A stretch of 64,000 bases of DNA from contig NZ_LN881716.1 of the NCBI RefSeq assembly GCF_001457435.1, positions 248,001 to 312,000 of the forward strand. Reading direction: 5' to 3'. Both the position numbers and the translations under genes were made by a program. Each line of letters opens with the position of its first letter. The stretch's first letter is position 1. This document shows positions 55,398 to 63,972 of this stretch, piece after piece. The notes under the pieces are model-generated. The model was not told the origin of the DNA. It made no database searches and saw nothing but the letters and a program-made list of their open reading frames with translations. The DNA comes from Actinobaculum massiliense. Its GTDB lineage: Bacteria > Actinomycetota > Actinomycetes > Actinomycetales > Actinomycetaceae.

Positions 55398-55462
55398 TTG
55401 CCTGCGCAAGCCTTCCCCTAATCATCGTACCGTGGCGTAGCTGAATTCATTTACTAGCGTGC

Positions 55463-55775
55463 TTAATTATTCGTCTTTTCCAAGACTGCTAAGTCCACAA
55501 TTTCACCACCACACTCTCTAGCAAGAGACTCTTGCGCAGAAAGGTCAGGCCATGGCCAACCCGAACCAAATGGCGAAGTGAGAGTTACTTGTCTGCAGTT
55601 ACGGAGTGTATTGGCTACCCATCGGATCATTGGGATCACATAGCACTTTTGTGTTTTCCTTGGCGATGAAACCAATCGTCCACAAACCAAATAGGGAGCG
55701 TAGCCTGTACCGAGATCTTCCGACCACCCGAACTTCAGCCTGACGTAGCTTTCGAACCAATTTTTAGTTACACGT
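55463..55775 (-). pseudogene. Unrecognised gene fragment
   Basis: An open stretch of about 100 codons with protein-like content (YAPYLVCGRLVSSPRK, FGSGWPWPDLSAQESLAREC, GGEIVDLAVLEK) ends at 55463. No ATG or ribosome site is found; the only start is TTG at 55690, internal to the apparent coding part. Probably the 3' part of a truncated gene. No family recognised. Confidence 0.35.
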
Positions 55776-55896
55776 CACCAGCGGGACCGCAAGGGATTCC
55801 TCAAACTCAAGATAAATAGCGTCGTATATGGTTTACCGATGTCGCAAAGCCCAGAATTTCAGTATCGAGCAACTCAGGAGCAGCTAAATCTCCTAC
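55720..55896 (-). pseudogene. VapC-like PIN-domain toxin remnant
   Basis: Two short minus-strand pieces in different frames resemble VapC. Piece 1 (55807-55896) reads GDLAAPELLDTEILGFATSV; VapC toxins have an APELLDxEVL motif there. Piece 2 (55764-55832) reads TIYDAIYLEFEESLAVPLVT, like the conserved YDAxYVALAExLxxPLvT stretch, then a TAA and KLVRKLRQAEVRV in the same frame. The N-terminal Asp and about 40 middle residues are missing. Similarity is by eye only. Confidence 0.4.
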
Positions 55897-56426
55897 CGAA
55901 GCATTCCCTCCGCGAGCTCCTTTATTCGCGTGAGAGCCGATGGATCGCATTCTCTCGTGTATCGGCCCGCCCAGCTATAGAACTCGCGAGCGGCATCTAG
56001 GAGCCCGCGCAGGAAAGATGAGGGTTCGACAGGGTATCGATCCCCGCGTAGCTCAAAAATTGCTAGCGGACCTTTTTTGGCAACTGAAAAACCGGCGCGT
56101 TCTTCGCTGAAGTCTCCCCTGCCAAACCCCGTGTTTCCGTAGCCTTCGACGGCGTCGAGCACTCCACCCCAAAACAACCCGACGTTTGTCCAAGCGTCCG
56201 GCGGCATAATCTGCGCGTCATTGAGTTTTATGGACACCCACCCCTCGCCGGGAAATCCTTGGTCCGCCTGCCAATTCCACCAACGCGCCGCTTCCCCAGG
56301 GTCGCGCCTAATCGAAACCAGATAGTCAGGGTGACTGGCGGCAAAGGCAGCAGGATCCACGACGCCGACCCCTTTCAGAACAAAAGTCTCGACCTCAAGC
56401 TGCGCTTCATCCATCCATCGGTTCAA
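55893..56426 (-). CDS. Uncharacterised 177-residue protein
   Basis: Not recognised. It is soluble, acidic, with no signal peptide. Notable segments: ARWWNWQADQGFPGEGWVSIKLND, WTNVGLFWGGVLDAVEGYGNTGFGRGDFS, and LAIFELRGDRYPVEPSSFLRGLLDAAREFYSWAG. High Trp/Gly content and single-domain size recall immunity proteins of polymorphic toxin systems, but I cannot name a family. It starts 56 bases after the YhgE/Pip gene on the same strand and may be co-transcribed. Confidence 0.7.
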   Translation of the reverse strand: MNRWMDEAQLEVETFVLKGVGVVDPAAFAASHPDYLVSIRRDPGEAARWWNWQADQGFPGEGWVSIKLNDAQIMPPDAWTNVGLFWGGVLDAVEGYGNTGFGRGDFSEERAGFSVAKKGPLAIFELRGDRYPVEPSSFLRGLLDAAREFYSWAGRYTRECDPSALTRIKELAEGMLR

Positions 56427-56482
56427 AATCCGCCCCTCATTTTGGCTAGTGCCGCCCCACCGCGGGAAATCCTTCGTAGATA

Positions 56483-58969
56483 TTACTTCCCAGCGGTTGA
56501 ATCGAGTACAGCTAGCTGCTCGGTTGTCGCCTTTTGGACGGCCTCGTCCCCGCTCGCCTCTCCGGCCACGAACGCGTCATGCGGGGCTGCGCCGTCGTCG
56601 AGGTGGTAGGCGGCGTACTCCGCGTTGTCACTCTTTTGCCGCAGGAGCGCGATGCGCCAGCACAGCAGGGAAAGCGCCAGGCAGATAAGCCCCACGCCGA
56701 GCAAAATCAGGGCATCCTTGCCAATCACGGCACCTCGCCCGAGGCTGATGGCTTCGCGGAAGCCATCAATGGAATACGTGAACGGGAGCCACGGCTTAAT
56801 GGCGGCGAGTTCGGAGCGTCCGAGTTCCACGGGGAGCGTACCACCGGCGGCGGCGAGTTGAAGAATCAGCACGACGACGGCGATGCCCCGCCCCACAATG
56901 CCGAACGTCAGGGTAAGGAACTGCATGATCAGCATAAAGGCACAGCTGACGGCAAAAGCAAACGCGTACAAGACCAGGAAGTTCACGTCATAAGCCGAGG
57001 TGACGCCGATGAGCGCCGCCGCGCCAACCACCGCGACCGCCTCGAGCGCGCAAATGAGGAGGTAAAGCGGTAGGCGGCCGATGACCGTGCGAATGCGGCC
57101 GGCGCGGGCGCGGCGCGGGTACATGGGGTCGACGACGAAGAACAGCAGCAATGCACCGAGCCAGAGCGCCGTGGTCATGAAGAATGGGGCAAAGCCTTGG
57201 CCGTATCCATCGAGCGCGCCGAAGGATTCCTGCTGAGTTTTCAGCGGGCTCGCCGCGTACTCTCCCATTTCCTCGCTGGATGCGCCAAGATTTTCTCCCA
57301 AGGTAGCGGCGCCATCGGTAAGAGAATCATCGAGGGTTGCCGCGCCGTCCGCGAGCGCACCCGCACCATCGGTGGCCGAATTCAAACCCGCTTGGAGTTG
57401 TGGCATTCCTTGCGCCAGCTGGCCGGCGCCCGCGGAAACACTCTCCGCACCGGCGGACAGCTCCCCGGTTCCCGCCAGCAGGCCGCGCGTACCAGCAGCG
57501 GCACTTTCAGCGCCGTCCGCGAGCGCGCCCGCGCCCTGCGAAAGTTGCTGGCTGGCGTCATTGAGCCGGGCGGTACTACCAGCTAGCTCTCGCGAGCCGC
57601 TCGCCAGTTGCCCGGCTCCGGCAGAAAGCATTCCCATGGCCTCCGAGGAACCGGTCAGCTCACCGCTTAGTTGTCCCAACCCGTCGCGGATCTGACGCGA
57701 AGCCGAGGCGAGCGACCGGTCTTCGCTTTCGCTTGTGCCCACCGCGCTCCTCGCCGCACCGAGGTTCGTTGCCGCGGTCTCGGTAGCTCCGGAAGCCTGG
57801 CTCAGTTGGGTACTCATTTGGCCGGCTCCAGTAGCGACTTGCGCGCTGGCCTGATCGGCCAATGCCTGCCACTCCTCCGTAGTCTTCCCCTGGTAGATGC
57901 CACCCGATTGAGCGGCGGCAATCGCGGCGTGATAATACTGCGCCGCTCCGTTGGCACCAGCTTCAAGCCGCTGGGCTCCAATGGCGCCATGAGACAGCTG
58001 GGCAGATAGTTCAAGAAGCGAATCTTCGCCATTTTCCATTTGCGTGGAAAGATCATCCAAACCCGCGGTAATGCCACTAGCGGCTTGCTGCATGGTTTCA
58101 GCAGCGCCACCCGCCCGCGCGAGGCCGCTTTGAGCGGAGTTGATTCCCTCGGCAAGTTGCTGAGTCTGTTGCGGCAGCGCTTGCGTACTTTTCGATAGCT
58201 GATCGGTGCCGGCAGCCAGTTGCGCATTACCCGACGCCAAATCTTGTGCACCCACGGCAAGCCCATCGGTGCCCTGCGCCAGTTGCTGGGCGCCAGCATC
58301 GAGTGTTTTTGACCCTTCCGCCACGGACGCGGCGCCGCCTGCCAGCCGGTCGGCGCCATTCGCGGCGTCTCCGGCGGCGTTGGAGGCCTCCGTTAGGCCA
58401 GTATCTAGGTCCTGCAGACCGTCATTGAGTTGCCCCGCTCCGTCCGCGGCGCTTTGCATTCCGTCTCGCGCAGAGTGCAATCCCTCGTAGGCGCCGGAAA
58501 CGTAGTTGCTCACGATTCTGTCCGCGAGCGCATCTTCAAATGCTTTCACAACCTGGGTTGATAGCTGGCTGAAAATGTAGTTATACCGCACGTCGCGATA
58601 AACAATGAGATCCGCGGCCTTGGGCGGGCCAGACTTCCCGGCCGCAACGTTCTGGCTGAAATCTTCGGGAATCTCGAAGACGAGCAAATACCCAGATTCT
58701 TCGACGCCATTTTCCAGCGCATGCTCGTCTAGGACCTGCCAGTTAGCGGCGGCATTGTCCGCCAGCGCATCGACCAGTGCATCACCCATATTAACGGCGT
58801 CGTCACCCAAAGTCGTGCCGGCGTCTTTATTGATAATGCCGACCGGAACCTTTGACATATTTCCGGCTACATCCATATAGCTCCAGCAATAGAAGCTGGC
58901 GAAGAATGCCACCACTAGCACGACGCCGATGATTTTGCTGATTTGCTTGGCGCGCCGAGATTTCATCAC
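56483..58969 (-). CDS. YhgE/Pip family membrane protein
   Basis: 828 residues of the YhgE/Pip (phage infection protein) family, distantly ABC-2-permease-like; the same N-terminal domain occurs in EsaA of type VII secretion. N-terminal transmembrane helix (about 10-32), an extracellular domain, then about 400 residues of Gly/Ala/Leu/Gln repeats (SDGLAVGAQDLASGNAQLAAG type) that form a long helical stalk, and six helices in the last 230 residues. A divergent TetR gene and an operator lie upstream; the 177-residue gene follows. The exported substrate is unknown. Confidence 0.88.
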   Translation of the reverse strand: MMKSRRAKQISKIIGVVLVVAFFASFYCWSYMDVAGNMSKVPVGIINKDAGTTLGDDAVNMGDALVDALADNAAANWQVLDEHALENGVEESGYLLVFEIPEDFSQNVAAGKSGPPKAADLIVYRDVRYNYIFSQLSTQVVKAFEDALADRIVSNYVSGAYEGLHSARDGMQSAADGAGQLNDGLQDLDTGLTEASNAAGDAANGADRLAGGAASVAEGSKTLDAGAQQLAQGTDGLAVGAQDLASGNAQLAAGTDQLSKSTQALPQQTQQLAEGINSAQSGLARAGGAAETMQQAASGITAGLDDLSTQMENGEDSLLELSAQLSHGAIGAQRLEAGANGAAQYYHAAIAAAQSGGIYQGKTTEEWQALADQASAQVATGAGQMSTQLSQASGATETAATNLGAARSAVGTSESEDRSLASASRQIRDGLGQLSGELTGSSEAMGMLSAGAGQLASGSRELAGSTARLNDASQQLSQGAGALADGAESAAAGTRGLLAGTGELSAGAESVSAGAGQLAQGMPQLQAGLNSATDGAGALADGAATLDDSLTDGAATLGENLGASSEEMGEYAASPLKTQQESFGALDGYGQGFAPFFMTTALWLGALLLFFVVDPMYPRRARAGRIRTVIGRLPLYLLICALEAVAVVGAAALIGVTSAYDVNFLVLYAFAFAVSCAFMLIMQFLTLTFGIVGRGIAVVVLILQLAAAGGTLPVELGRSELAAIKPWLPFTYSIDGFREAISLGRGAVIGKDALILLGVGLICLALSLLCWRIALLRQKSDNAEYAAYHLDDGAAPHDAFVAGEASGDEAVQKATTEQLAVLDSTAGK

Positions 58970-59013
58970 TACCCCCGCGGATCTTGACGAGTGTCAATAA
59001 ATGGACGATAGTC

Positions 59014-59025
59014 AATCTATAGATT
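59014..59025. promoter_or_regulatory. Palindrome in YhgE promoter region
   Basis: AATCTATAGATT, perfect 12 bp. It falls in the spacer of a plausible minus-strand promoter (TTGGCA, 17 bases, TATCGT) serving the YhgE/Pip gene. Confidence 0.4.
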
Positions 59026-59060
59026 CCTGCCAATGGTTCAATATGTAATCTCTGGGCACG

Positions 59061-59076
59061 TGTCAAAGGTTTGACA
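59061..59076. promoter_or_regulatory. TetR operator candidate
   Basis: TGTCAAA-GG-TTTGACA, perfect 7-bp arms, between divergent YhgE/Pip and tetR genes. Symmetry, size and location are typical of a TetR site controlling both. Confidence 0.65.
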
Positions 59077-59116
59077 GATAGAGGCTTAATGTCCAGAAAG
59101 AAGGGTAAAAGAGACA

Positions 59117-59722
59117 GTGCGGTCCACAACTAACCGAAGCGTTCAACGAACCCGCGCCATGATTCGTAAGGCGTTCTTCACGTTGCTCCGCACAAAGCCG
59201 GTGAGCAAAATTTCGGTTCGCGAGCTGGCTGAAACCTGCAATATTTCCCGCGGGACCTTCTATCTGCACTATCACGATGTTTTTGACCTGCTGGAGCAGG
59301 TGGAATCGGAGTTGCTGGAAGAGCTGGAACAACAGCTCCTGCAGGAAGTACCCGCCGGCGACGGCGAAGCTGAGTTCGCCCGCCTGCGCCGCGCCTTCCA
59401 GTTCGTCGTCGCCCACCGCGACGAAGTTGAGCTTCTGCTGGGAGGCCGCGGAAGCCTGACGCTCCAGCACCGCATGGAAGAGGTGGTGGGTTTTTACTAC
59501 GTCGAAACCGTTACCCGCGCCTACGGCCCGCTGGATTCCTCAACACTTGATCTCTTCCGCCCCTACGCGGTGGCCGGCATCCTCGGCCTCACCCGCGCCT
59601 GGCTCGCCCGCGGCTGCGACACCGCGCCAGAGGATCTAGCCCAGGCCGTCGGCACCGCCAGCGCGTACGGGATTAAGGGATTCAAAACGCGCGGCGGCGC
59701 CCGTAGCGTCGAGGGACAGTAA
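59117..59722 (+). CDS. TetR family transcriptional regulator
   Basis: 201 residues from a GTG start. N-terminal HTH: VSKISVRELAETCNISRGTFYLHYHDVFDLLEQVESELLEEL at about 32-72, with the TetR FYxHY signature. The C-terminal ligand domain is helical. Likely represses the divergent YhgE/Pip gene. Repeats of the stop-codon region (AGTAACGGCG, AGTAACGGGG) follow. Confidence 0.9.
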   Translation: MRSTTNRSVQRTRAMIRKAFFTLLRTKPVSKISVRELAETCNISRGTFYLHYHDVFDLLEQVESELLEELEQQLLQEVPAGDGEAEFARLRRAFQFVVAHRDEVELLLGGRGSLTLQHRMEEVVGFYYVETVTRAYGPLDSSTLDLFRPYAVAGILGLTRAWLARGCDTAPEDLAQAVGTASAYGIKGFKTRGGARSVEGQ

Positions 59723-59868
59723 CGGCGAGTAACGGGGTTCGATTATGGGATAAACTGGGTCCTCGCCAAGCCTGGTGCACGCCACGAATCGCAGCACAAG
59801 CAACCCAGCCTGGCGCGCGCCACGAGCCTTGGCCAGTGCCACGCAATCCACGAAGGGAGAAACCCGCA

Positions 59869-60096
59869 GTGCTCGGAAAACCGCCCGAAAAGTTACTCAA
59901 AAACCGAGCCGTCCGCCTAATCGGCGAGTTCTGCCTAGTTCTCTTTGTCGCCTTCATTGTGACGACCAAGATCTCCCGCTCGTATAGCTTCTGGTGGATC
60001 GCGCTCTTTGCCGCGGTGATTGTCTCGCTTCCTGACGCCGTCGCGCTCCTGCGATCTTCGGTCCGAGCGGACTCCGAGAAACCGCACACGCCATAG
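59869..60096 (+). CDS. Small two-helix membrane protein
   Basis: 75 residues starting at GTG 59869 with AGGGAG ahead. Two hydrophobic segments (GEFCLVLFVAFIVTT and FWWIALFAAVIVSLPDAVALL) separated by a short loop. No family recognised. Lies downstream of the TetR gene on the same strand, 146 bases away. Confidence 0.6.
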   Translation: MLGKPPEKLLKNRAVRLIGEFCLVLFVAFIVTTKISRSYSFWWIALFAAVIVSLPDAVALLRSSVRADSEKPHTP

Positions 60097-60140
60097 GCCC
60101 GCGGGTAATACAACCTCGCCCAGGCGTTTAATGGCGCTTA

Positions 60141-60727
60141 CTAGTTTTCCGCCCGCCCCAACTCGCTCACCTTAGAGCTCATGCGCGAGCTGACGTCACG
60201 GTAGTACTCCTGCTCTTCGGCACTCAGATCCTCGCTCAGCCATTTACTGAATTCACCAATCGCCCCGTTATACGACTTCGCGAAATCCATGCCCTTCGCG
60301 GAAAGCTCCGGATCGGCAGGATTCGCCGCCAACTGCTTCCGGTAGTGAACGTACTCATCGATAGACGCCTCATACTCGTCCATCGCCGCATTGAACTCGG
60401 GGCGCAGACCGGCGGCATTGCCACCCTGCCCGGACTCCTCCGTCGGATCTTCCGACTCCGGCTCCTGCGCTGTCGCCTCCGTACTAGCCGACGCGGACTG
60501 TTCCGCCTCGGCATTCTCCTCGTCAGCGAACCGTTGCCACTCTTCGATCGCGTTTGCGTACGACTCGTTGACCACATCCATCATGCACTGGCTAAGTGCC
60601 AGCTACACAGCACCTTCCGGATCTTTTGCGGAGTCATATTCCGCCTTGGTGAGGTCATTAAGTACGTCGGCCGAGACGACGTCGTAAATCTTCTCCGTCG
60701 TACAGTCGGCGATTTTCGGGCTAGCTA
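60141..60727 (-). pseudogene. Remnant of a lipoprotein-like gene with in-frame TAG
   Basis: One continuous frame reads KIADCTTEKIYDVVSADVLN then DPEGAV, a TAG (60603-60605), then LALSQCMMDVVNESYANAI and an acidic Ser/Glu linker with a helical C-domain. The two Cys (DC and QC) flank the interruption as in small secreted Cys-pair domains. The signal peptide is lost: the frame runs into the 3' end of the next gene. Translation from the Met at 60584 is possible, but no ribosome site is seen. Confidence 0.55.
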
Positions 60728-61861
60728 TTTGCGGCGCGCCAGCGCCCAGCGGCCGGCATAGCCCAGCAGACCCAGCGCAAAGAAGCAAAGCAGGGCCAGG
60801 GTTCCCGCGTTCCAGGCTCCGCCGTCGAGATAAAGAATTTCTCGCAACCCCGCGCTCATATACCCCTGCGGCGCCCACGGAATAACGTAATTCGCCCAGA
60901 AACTCGGCAACACCTCCGCGGGGAGCACTGCCGTCATTGCGCCCAACACAATCGTGCACAGCGCCGCGAGGCCGCCAACCACCACGTGCAAATTGAACAT
61001 TCCGTTGAAGAAGGTGAAAAGGAAGAATGCGCAAAGCGAGTAGAAGACGATGCCCATACCCCAGGCCATGGGAATTCCCGCCACCCAGTGCACCACACAG
61101 GTAACGCCCACGCCGATGACGAGCGCCGCCACCGCGCCATAGCCGAGCTGCGAAGCCAGGCTCTTGACCATCCGGTCCTTCGCGCCGCCGCCCAGCACTT
61201 TGTAGACCAGGAAGCCGGCAATAAACGATGCAATAACCAGCGGCAGGATGGACATCTGGAACACGATTACCGTTCCGAGCGGAGAGGAGGTATCAACATC
61301 AGGCCCCTCATGGATTACCGTGATTTGCACTGGCGTGGCTTGAGCGCCCTGTGCCGGTGACGTGGCTTGAGCGCCCTGTGCTGCCGGCCCCGCCTGCGCG
61401 CTTTGCTCAGCTTGAGACGCCTGGGTGCTGAGCATCTGGGACATACCCGCCTGGAGCTGGTTGACGATCATCGGGGACTTCGCCCGGTCGAGCGTAATCT
61501 GCACGGTTTCGAGCTCACCTTGGCCCAATCTGGCCGCGAGGGCGGAGGCGGTGAAGTTCTCCGGAATCACGATTGCGCCGTAGATTTCCTGATCCTCAAA
61601 TAGCTCATCAATTTCGGCCTGGCTAGAAACCGGCCGGAGCTCAATTGCGCCGCTACTTCCAATTTGCTCGGCAACCTTGGAGCCCAGGTTCATCGGCCCC
61701 TGCGCGGTGGCGATCTCCTTATCGCGGCTGAGGAACGCAAACGGCAGGTCTTTCACCTGCATATTTGCCATGGGGTAAAACATGATCGGGAAAATTATGA
61801 GCACCGCCAAGATCACGACGATAGGTAGCGCATACCGGCGCTTTCCGAGGGTTGAAGCCAT
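60725..61861 (-). CDS. Compact YhgE/ABC-2-type membrane protein
   Basis: 378 residues with YhgE/Pip architecture but no stalk: one N-terminal helix (about 12-32), an extracellular domain with SRDKEIATAQGPMNLGSKVAEQI, an Ala/Gln-rich repeat (GAQATSPAQGAQATP) at about 160, and six C-terminal helices (from about 200). Divergent from a second TetR gene with a palindrome between. Probably a small exporter-type membrane protein; substrate unknown. Confidence 0.83.
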   Translation of the reverse strand: MASTLGKRRYALPIVVILAVLIIFPIMFYPMANMQVKDLPFAFLSRDKEIATAQGPMNLGSKVAEQIGSSGAIELRPVSSQAEIDELFEDQEIYGAIVIPENFTASALAARLGQGELETVQITLDRAKSPMIVNQLQAGMSQMLSTQASQAEQSAQAGPAAQGAQATSPAQGAQATPVQITVIHEGPDVDTSSPLGTVIVFQMSILPLVIASFIAGFLVYKVLGGGAKDRMVKSLASQLGYGAVAALVIGVGVTCVVHWVAGIPMAWGMGIVFYSLCAFFLFTFFNGMFNLHVVVGGLAALCTIVLGAMTAVLPAEVLPSFWANYVIPWAPQGYMSAGLREILYLDGGAWNAGTLALLCFFALGLLGYAGRWALARRK

Positions 61862-61921
61862 CTGAATTCCTTTCGACGACGCTAGCGTGATAGCCGCGGT
61901 GCGCCGAAAAAACGGGTAAAT

Positions 61922-61936
61922 TAGACAATGTGTCTA
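61922..61936. promoter_or_regulatory. TetR operator candidate, second module
   Basis: TAGACA-ATG-TGTCTA, perfect 6-bp arms, in the 225-base region between the compact membrane protein gene and tetR. Different in sequence from the site at 59061, so the two regulators probably do not cross-talk. Confidence 0.6.
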
Positions 61937-62086
61937 GTTTTTAGCTCGCGAGGGCTACACACCAGTAATCTCGGAGGCTAAACGCTTGAAGAGGGCTTGG
62001 CCGGCCAATTACTCGCAAATCACTCCCCCGCGTGGCGCTTACGCCAGCACATACCCCGCGCATGTCCATGAACGAAAGAAAGAAGA

Positions 62087-62692
62087 ATGGCACGCCCATC
62101 AAAAACTGCTGTTGCCGCACCCGCCCGCTTGCGAGAAGCGTTCTGGGCCGCGCTTGAGCAAACCCCATATGCGCAATTGACGGTGCGCGAGCTGGTGGGG
62201 CGAGCGGGCCTGAACCGAAACTCGTTTTATTACCATTACGCCAATGTAACCGAGCTTGCCGAAGATGCCCTGCGCGTGCTACGGCCGCACGAACTAGCAG
62301 CGAGAGTCCTTGCCAATCCGCATGACACCGCTGCGGTTCTCCAGGCAGTCAAGGAATTTCCAGAGATCGCGGTACGGGCACATCGCTTAAGCTTGGCGGT
62401 CGGGCCGCATGGCTCAGGAGCGCTTCCAGAACTCGTGAAGCAGAACGCGATCAAATTTTGGCTAGAGCTATTCGAGGTTCCAGAATCAGCGCTTACCGAT
62501 GAAGACTGCCAGATTCTTCGCTTTACCATCGGCGGTTTCATCACCCTCGTTGCGGACGCCCCGAAAACCAACAATTGGATCGAGATTAACCGGATCATTT
62601 CCGTTCCGTTTTATCTCTCCATCGTCGACCACGCCAGCGCGATCCTGCGGGCCGCCCACGCGCGGGCCGTTGGCGATGGCCAGCCGTCCTGA
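62087..62692 (+). CDS. TetR family transcriptional regulator
   Basis: 201 residues. HTH: YAQLTVRELVGRAGLNRNSFYYHYANVTELAEDAL at about 27-61 with the FYYHY signature. ATG with AAAGAAAGAAGA just ahead. Likely represses the divergent membrane protein gene. Same length as the first TetR but little sequence similarity by eye. Confidence 0.9.
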   Translation: MARPSKTAVAAPARLREAFWAALEQTPYAQLTVRELVGRAGLNRNSFYYHYANVTELAEDALRVLRPHELAARVLANPHDTAAVLQAVKEFPEIAVRAHRLSLAVGPHGSGALPELVKQNAIKFWLELFEVPESALTDEDCQILRFTIGGFITLVADAPKTNNWIEINRIISVPFYLSIVDHASAILRAAHARAVGDGQPS

Positions 62693-62780
62693 TTCACTCG
62701 GCCCTCACCAGCCAGGCCTAGCAGCCGCATCCGGTTCTGCTTGCCCGAGCACCTCGCGTCGCACCTCGCGAATACAACGC

Positions 62781-62812
62781 AAAGCCCCCGAGGAGTTCAC
62801 CCCGGGGGCTTT
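62781..62812. terminator. Bidirectional terminator between tetR and rpmF
   Basis: AAAGCCCCCG and CGGGGGCTTT arms with an 11-12-base loop. Flanking genes are convergent. A tract and T tract at the two ends make it usable from both strands. Confidence 0.8.
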
Positions 62813-62833
62813 AGCGCTGAAACTAAAAGTTAG

Positions 62834-62998
62834 TTAGTCCGAGAGCAGGCCGCTCTGGTAAGCCTTGGCCAGCTTGCGCGGAATACGCACTTCGCGGCCA
62901 CGCACGCGGACGGACTGAAGCCGAATCGGGCCAGCCTTCCACTGCGAGCGACGAGAGCGGGTGTTGCTGCGGGACATCCTGCGCTTAGGTACTGCCAT
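62834..62998 (-). CDS. rpmF: 50S ribosomal protein L32 (zinc-less form)
   Basis: 54 residues: [20 protein letters not shown] is the L32 N-terminus; the C-terminal half is [22 protein letters not shown], with no zinc-ribbon cysteines. This C-minus form is normal in actinobacteria. I start at 62998; the frame is open upstream without similarity. Confidence 0.95.
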   Translation of the reverse strand: MAVPKRRMSRSNTRSRRSQWKAGPIRLQSVRVRGREVRIPRKLAKAYQSGLLSD

Positions 62999-63164
62999 AT
63001 GTCTACCGCTCCTTCCTACTTCTGGGCCGCTCTTGCGCAGCCATCGAATTCTGAACGCGTGCGCACACTTGTGCCACGCACGATGGACTAGTCTAACCGA
63101 GGGCTCAAAGCCGCGCCAGCCTTTAAATATCCTCATGGGTCACATTTTGCTTACCATAGAAGGC

Positions 63165-63809
63165 ATGACCGACTACCTCCTCTCCCCCGGCGCGCGCCTC
63201 GAAGCGGAAATTGAGCGCAAGCGTTCGCGCTTTATCACCGTCATTGAGCGGGTTTCCACCGTGGAAGAGGCACGCGCGGTGATCCAGGGCGAAAAGGAGC
63301 GCTTCCCGGACGCGCGTCACTGGTGCACGGCTTTTGTGGTCTCCATCCCCGGTTCAAGTCCGGTACTTAATTCTTCCGACGACGGCGAACCTTCAGGCAC
63401 CGCGGGCCGCCCCATGCTTGATGTCCTCACCGGCCGGGAGCTAGTCGACGTCGTCGCCGTCGTGACTCGGTACTTCGGGGGAACGCTACTGGGCACGGGA
63501 GGTTTGGTTTCCGCCTACTCTGACTCAACGGCCGAAGCGCTACGCGGCGCGGCGATTTTCGAGCGGGTGATGCTCCCCCAATACGAGATAATGTTTCGAC
63601 ACGCCGACGCCGGGCGCTACATTGCGGCGCTCGAGGCGGGGGGCTTCAGCACCAGCCAGGAATACCTCGCTAGCGGAGTTGAGGTGAAAGTCGCATCCGC
63701 GAACAAATCCGAGCTTTTTGGGCTCGTGGCGTCGGTGAGCTCAGGAGCCGCCGAGCCACGCCATATTGGCGAAATTGCGGTAGAAATCCCGGCCGGGGAG
63801 CTGGCTTAG
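63165..63809 (+). CDS. YigZ/IMPACT family protein
   Basis: 214 residues from ATG 63165. IMPACT N-domain: ERKRSRFITVIERVSTVEEARAVI, ARHWCTAFVV, SDDGEPSGTAGRPMLDVL, VVAVVTRYFGGTLLGTGGLVSAYSDS, then a DUF1949-like C-domain. The frame is open upstream to 62961, but family members start at the position chosen. The biochemical role in bacteria is not settled. Confidence 0.9.
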   Translation: MTDYLLSPGARLEAEIERKRSRFITVIERVSTVEEARAVIQGEKERFPDARHWCTAFVVSIPGSSPVLNSSDDGEPSGTAGRPMLDVLTGRELVDVVAVVTRYFGGTLLGTGGLVSAYSDSTAEALRGAAIFERVMLPQYEIMFRHADAGRYIAALEAGGFSTSQEYLASGVEVKVASANKSELFGLVASVSSGAAEPRHIGEIAVEIPAGELA

Positions 63810-63972
63810 GGCCCGCCCGTCGGCACGGCGCGACACCCCGTCGCGCGCCTATCGCGCGCTTGCCGCGCATTTATTTCCAGATTTCATTCTCGGTGAGATT
63901 TGTACGTTGACCCCGGTTATGGACTATATTGAATGCCGTTGGTTGAAAATGACACCGGAAGGAGAGCCGATC

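Noticed and set aside
59105-59116. Second adapter-like match (AAGAGACAG) before the first tetR gene
   Set aside because: Only 9 consecutive bases match the mosaic end, without an inverted partner or a disrupted gene; consistent with chance.
62834-62998. L32 lacking zinc cysteines as a sign of zinc-starvation paralogue
   Set aside because: The zinc-less form is the ordinary actinobacterial L32 as I recall; no Zur-like palindrome was seen upstream.
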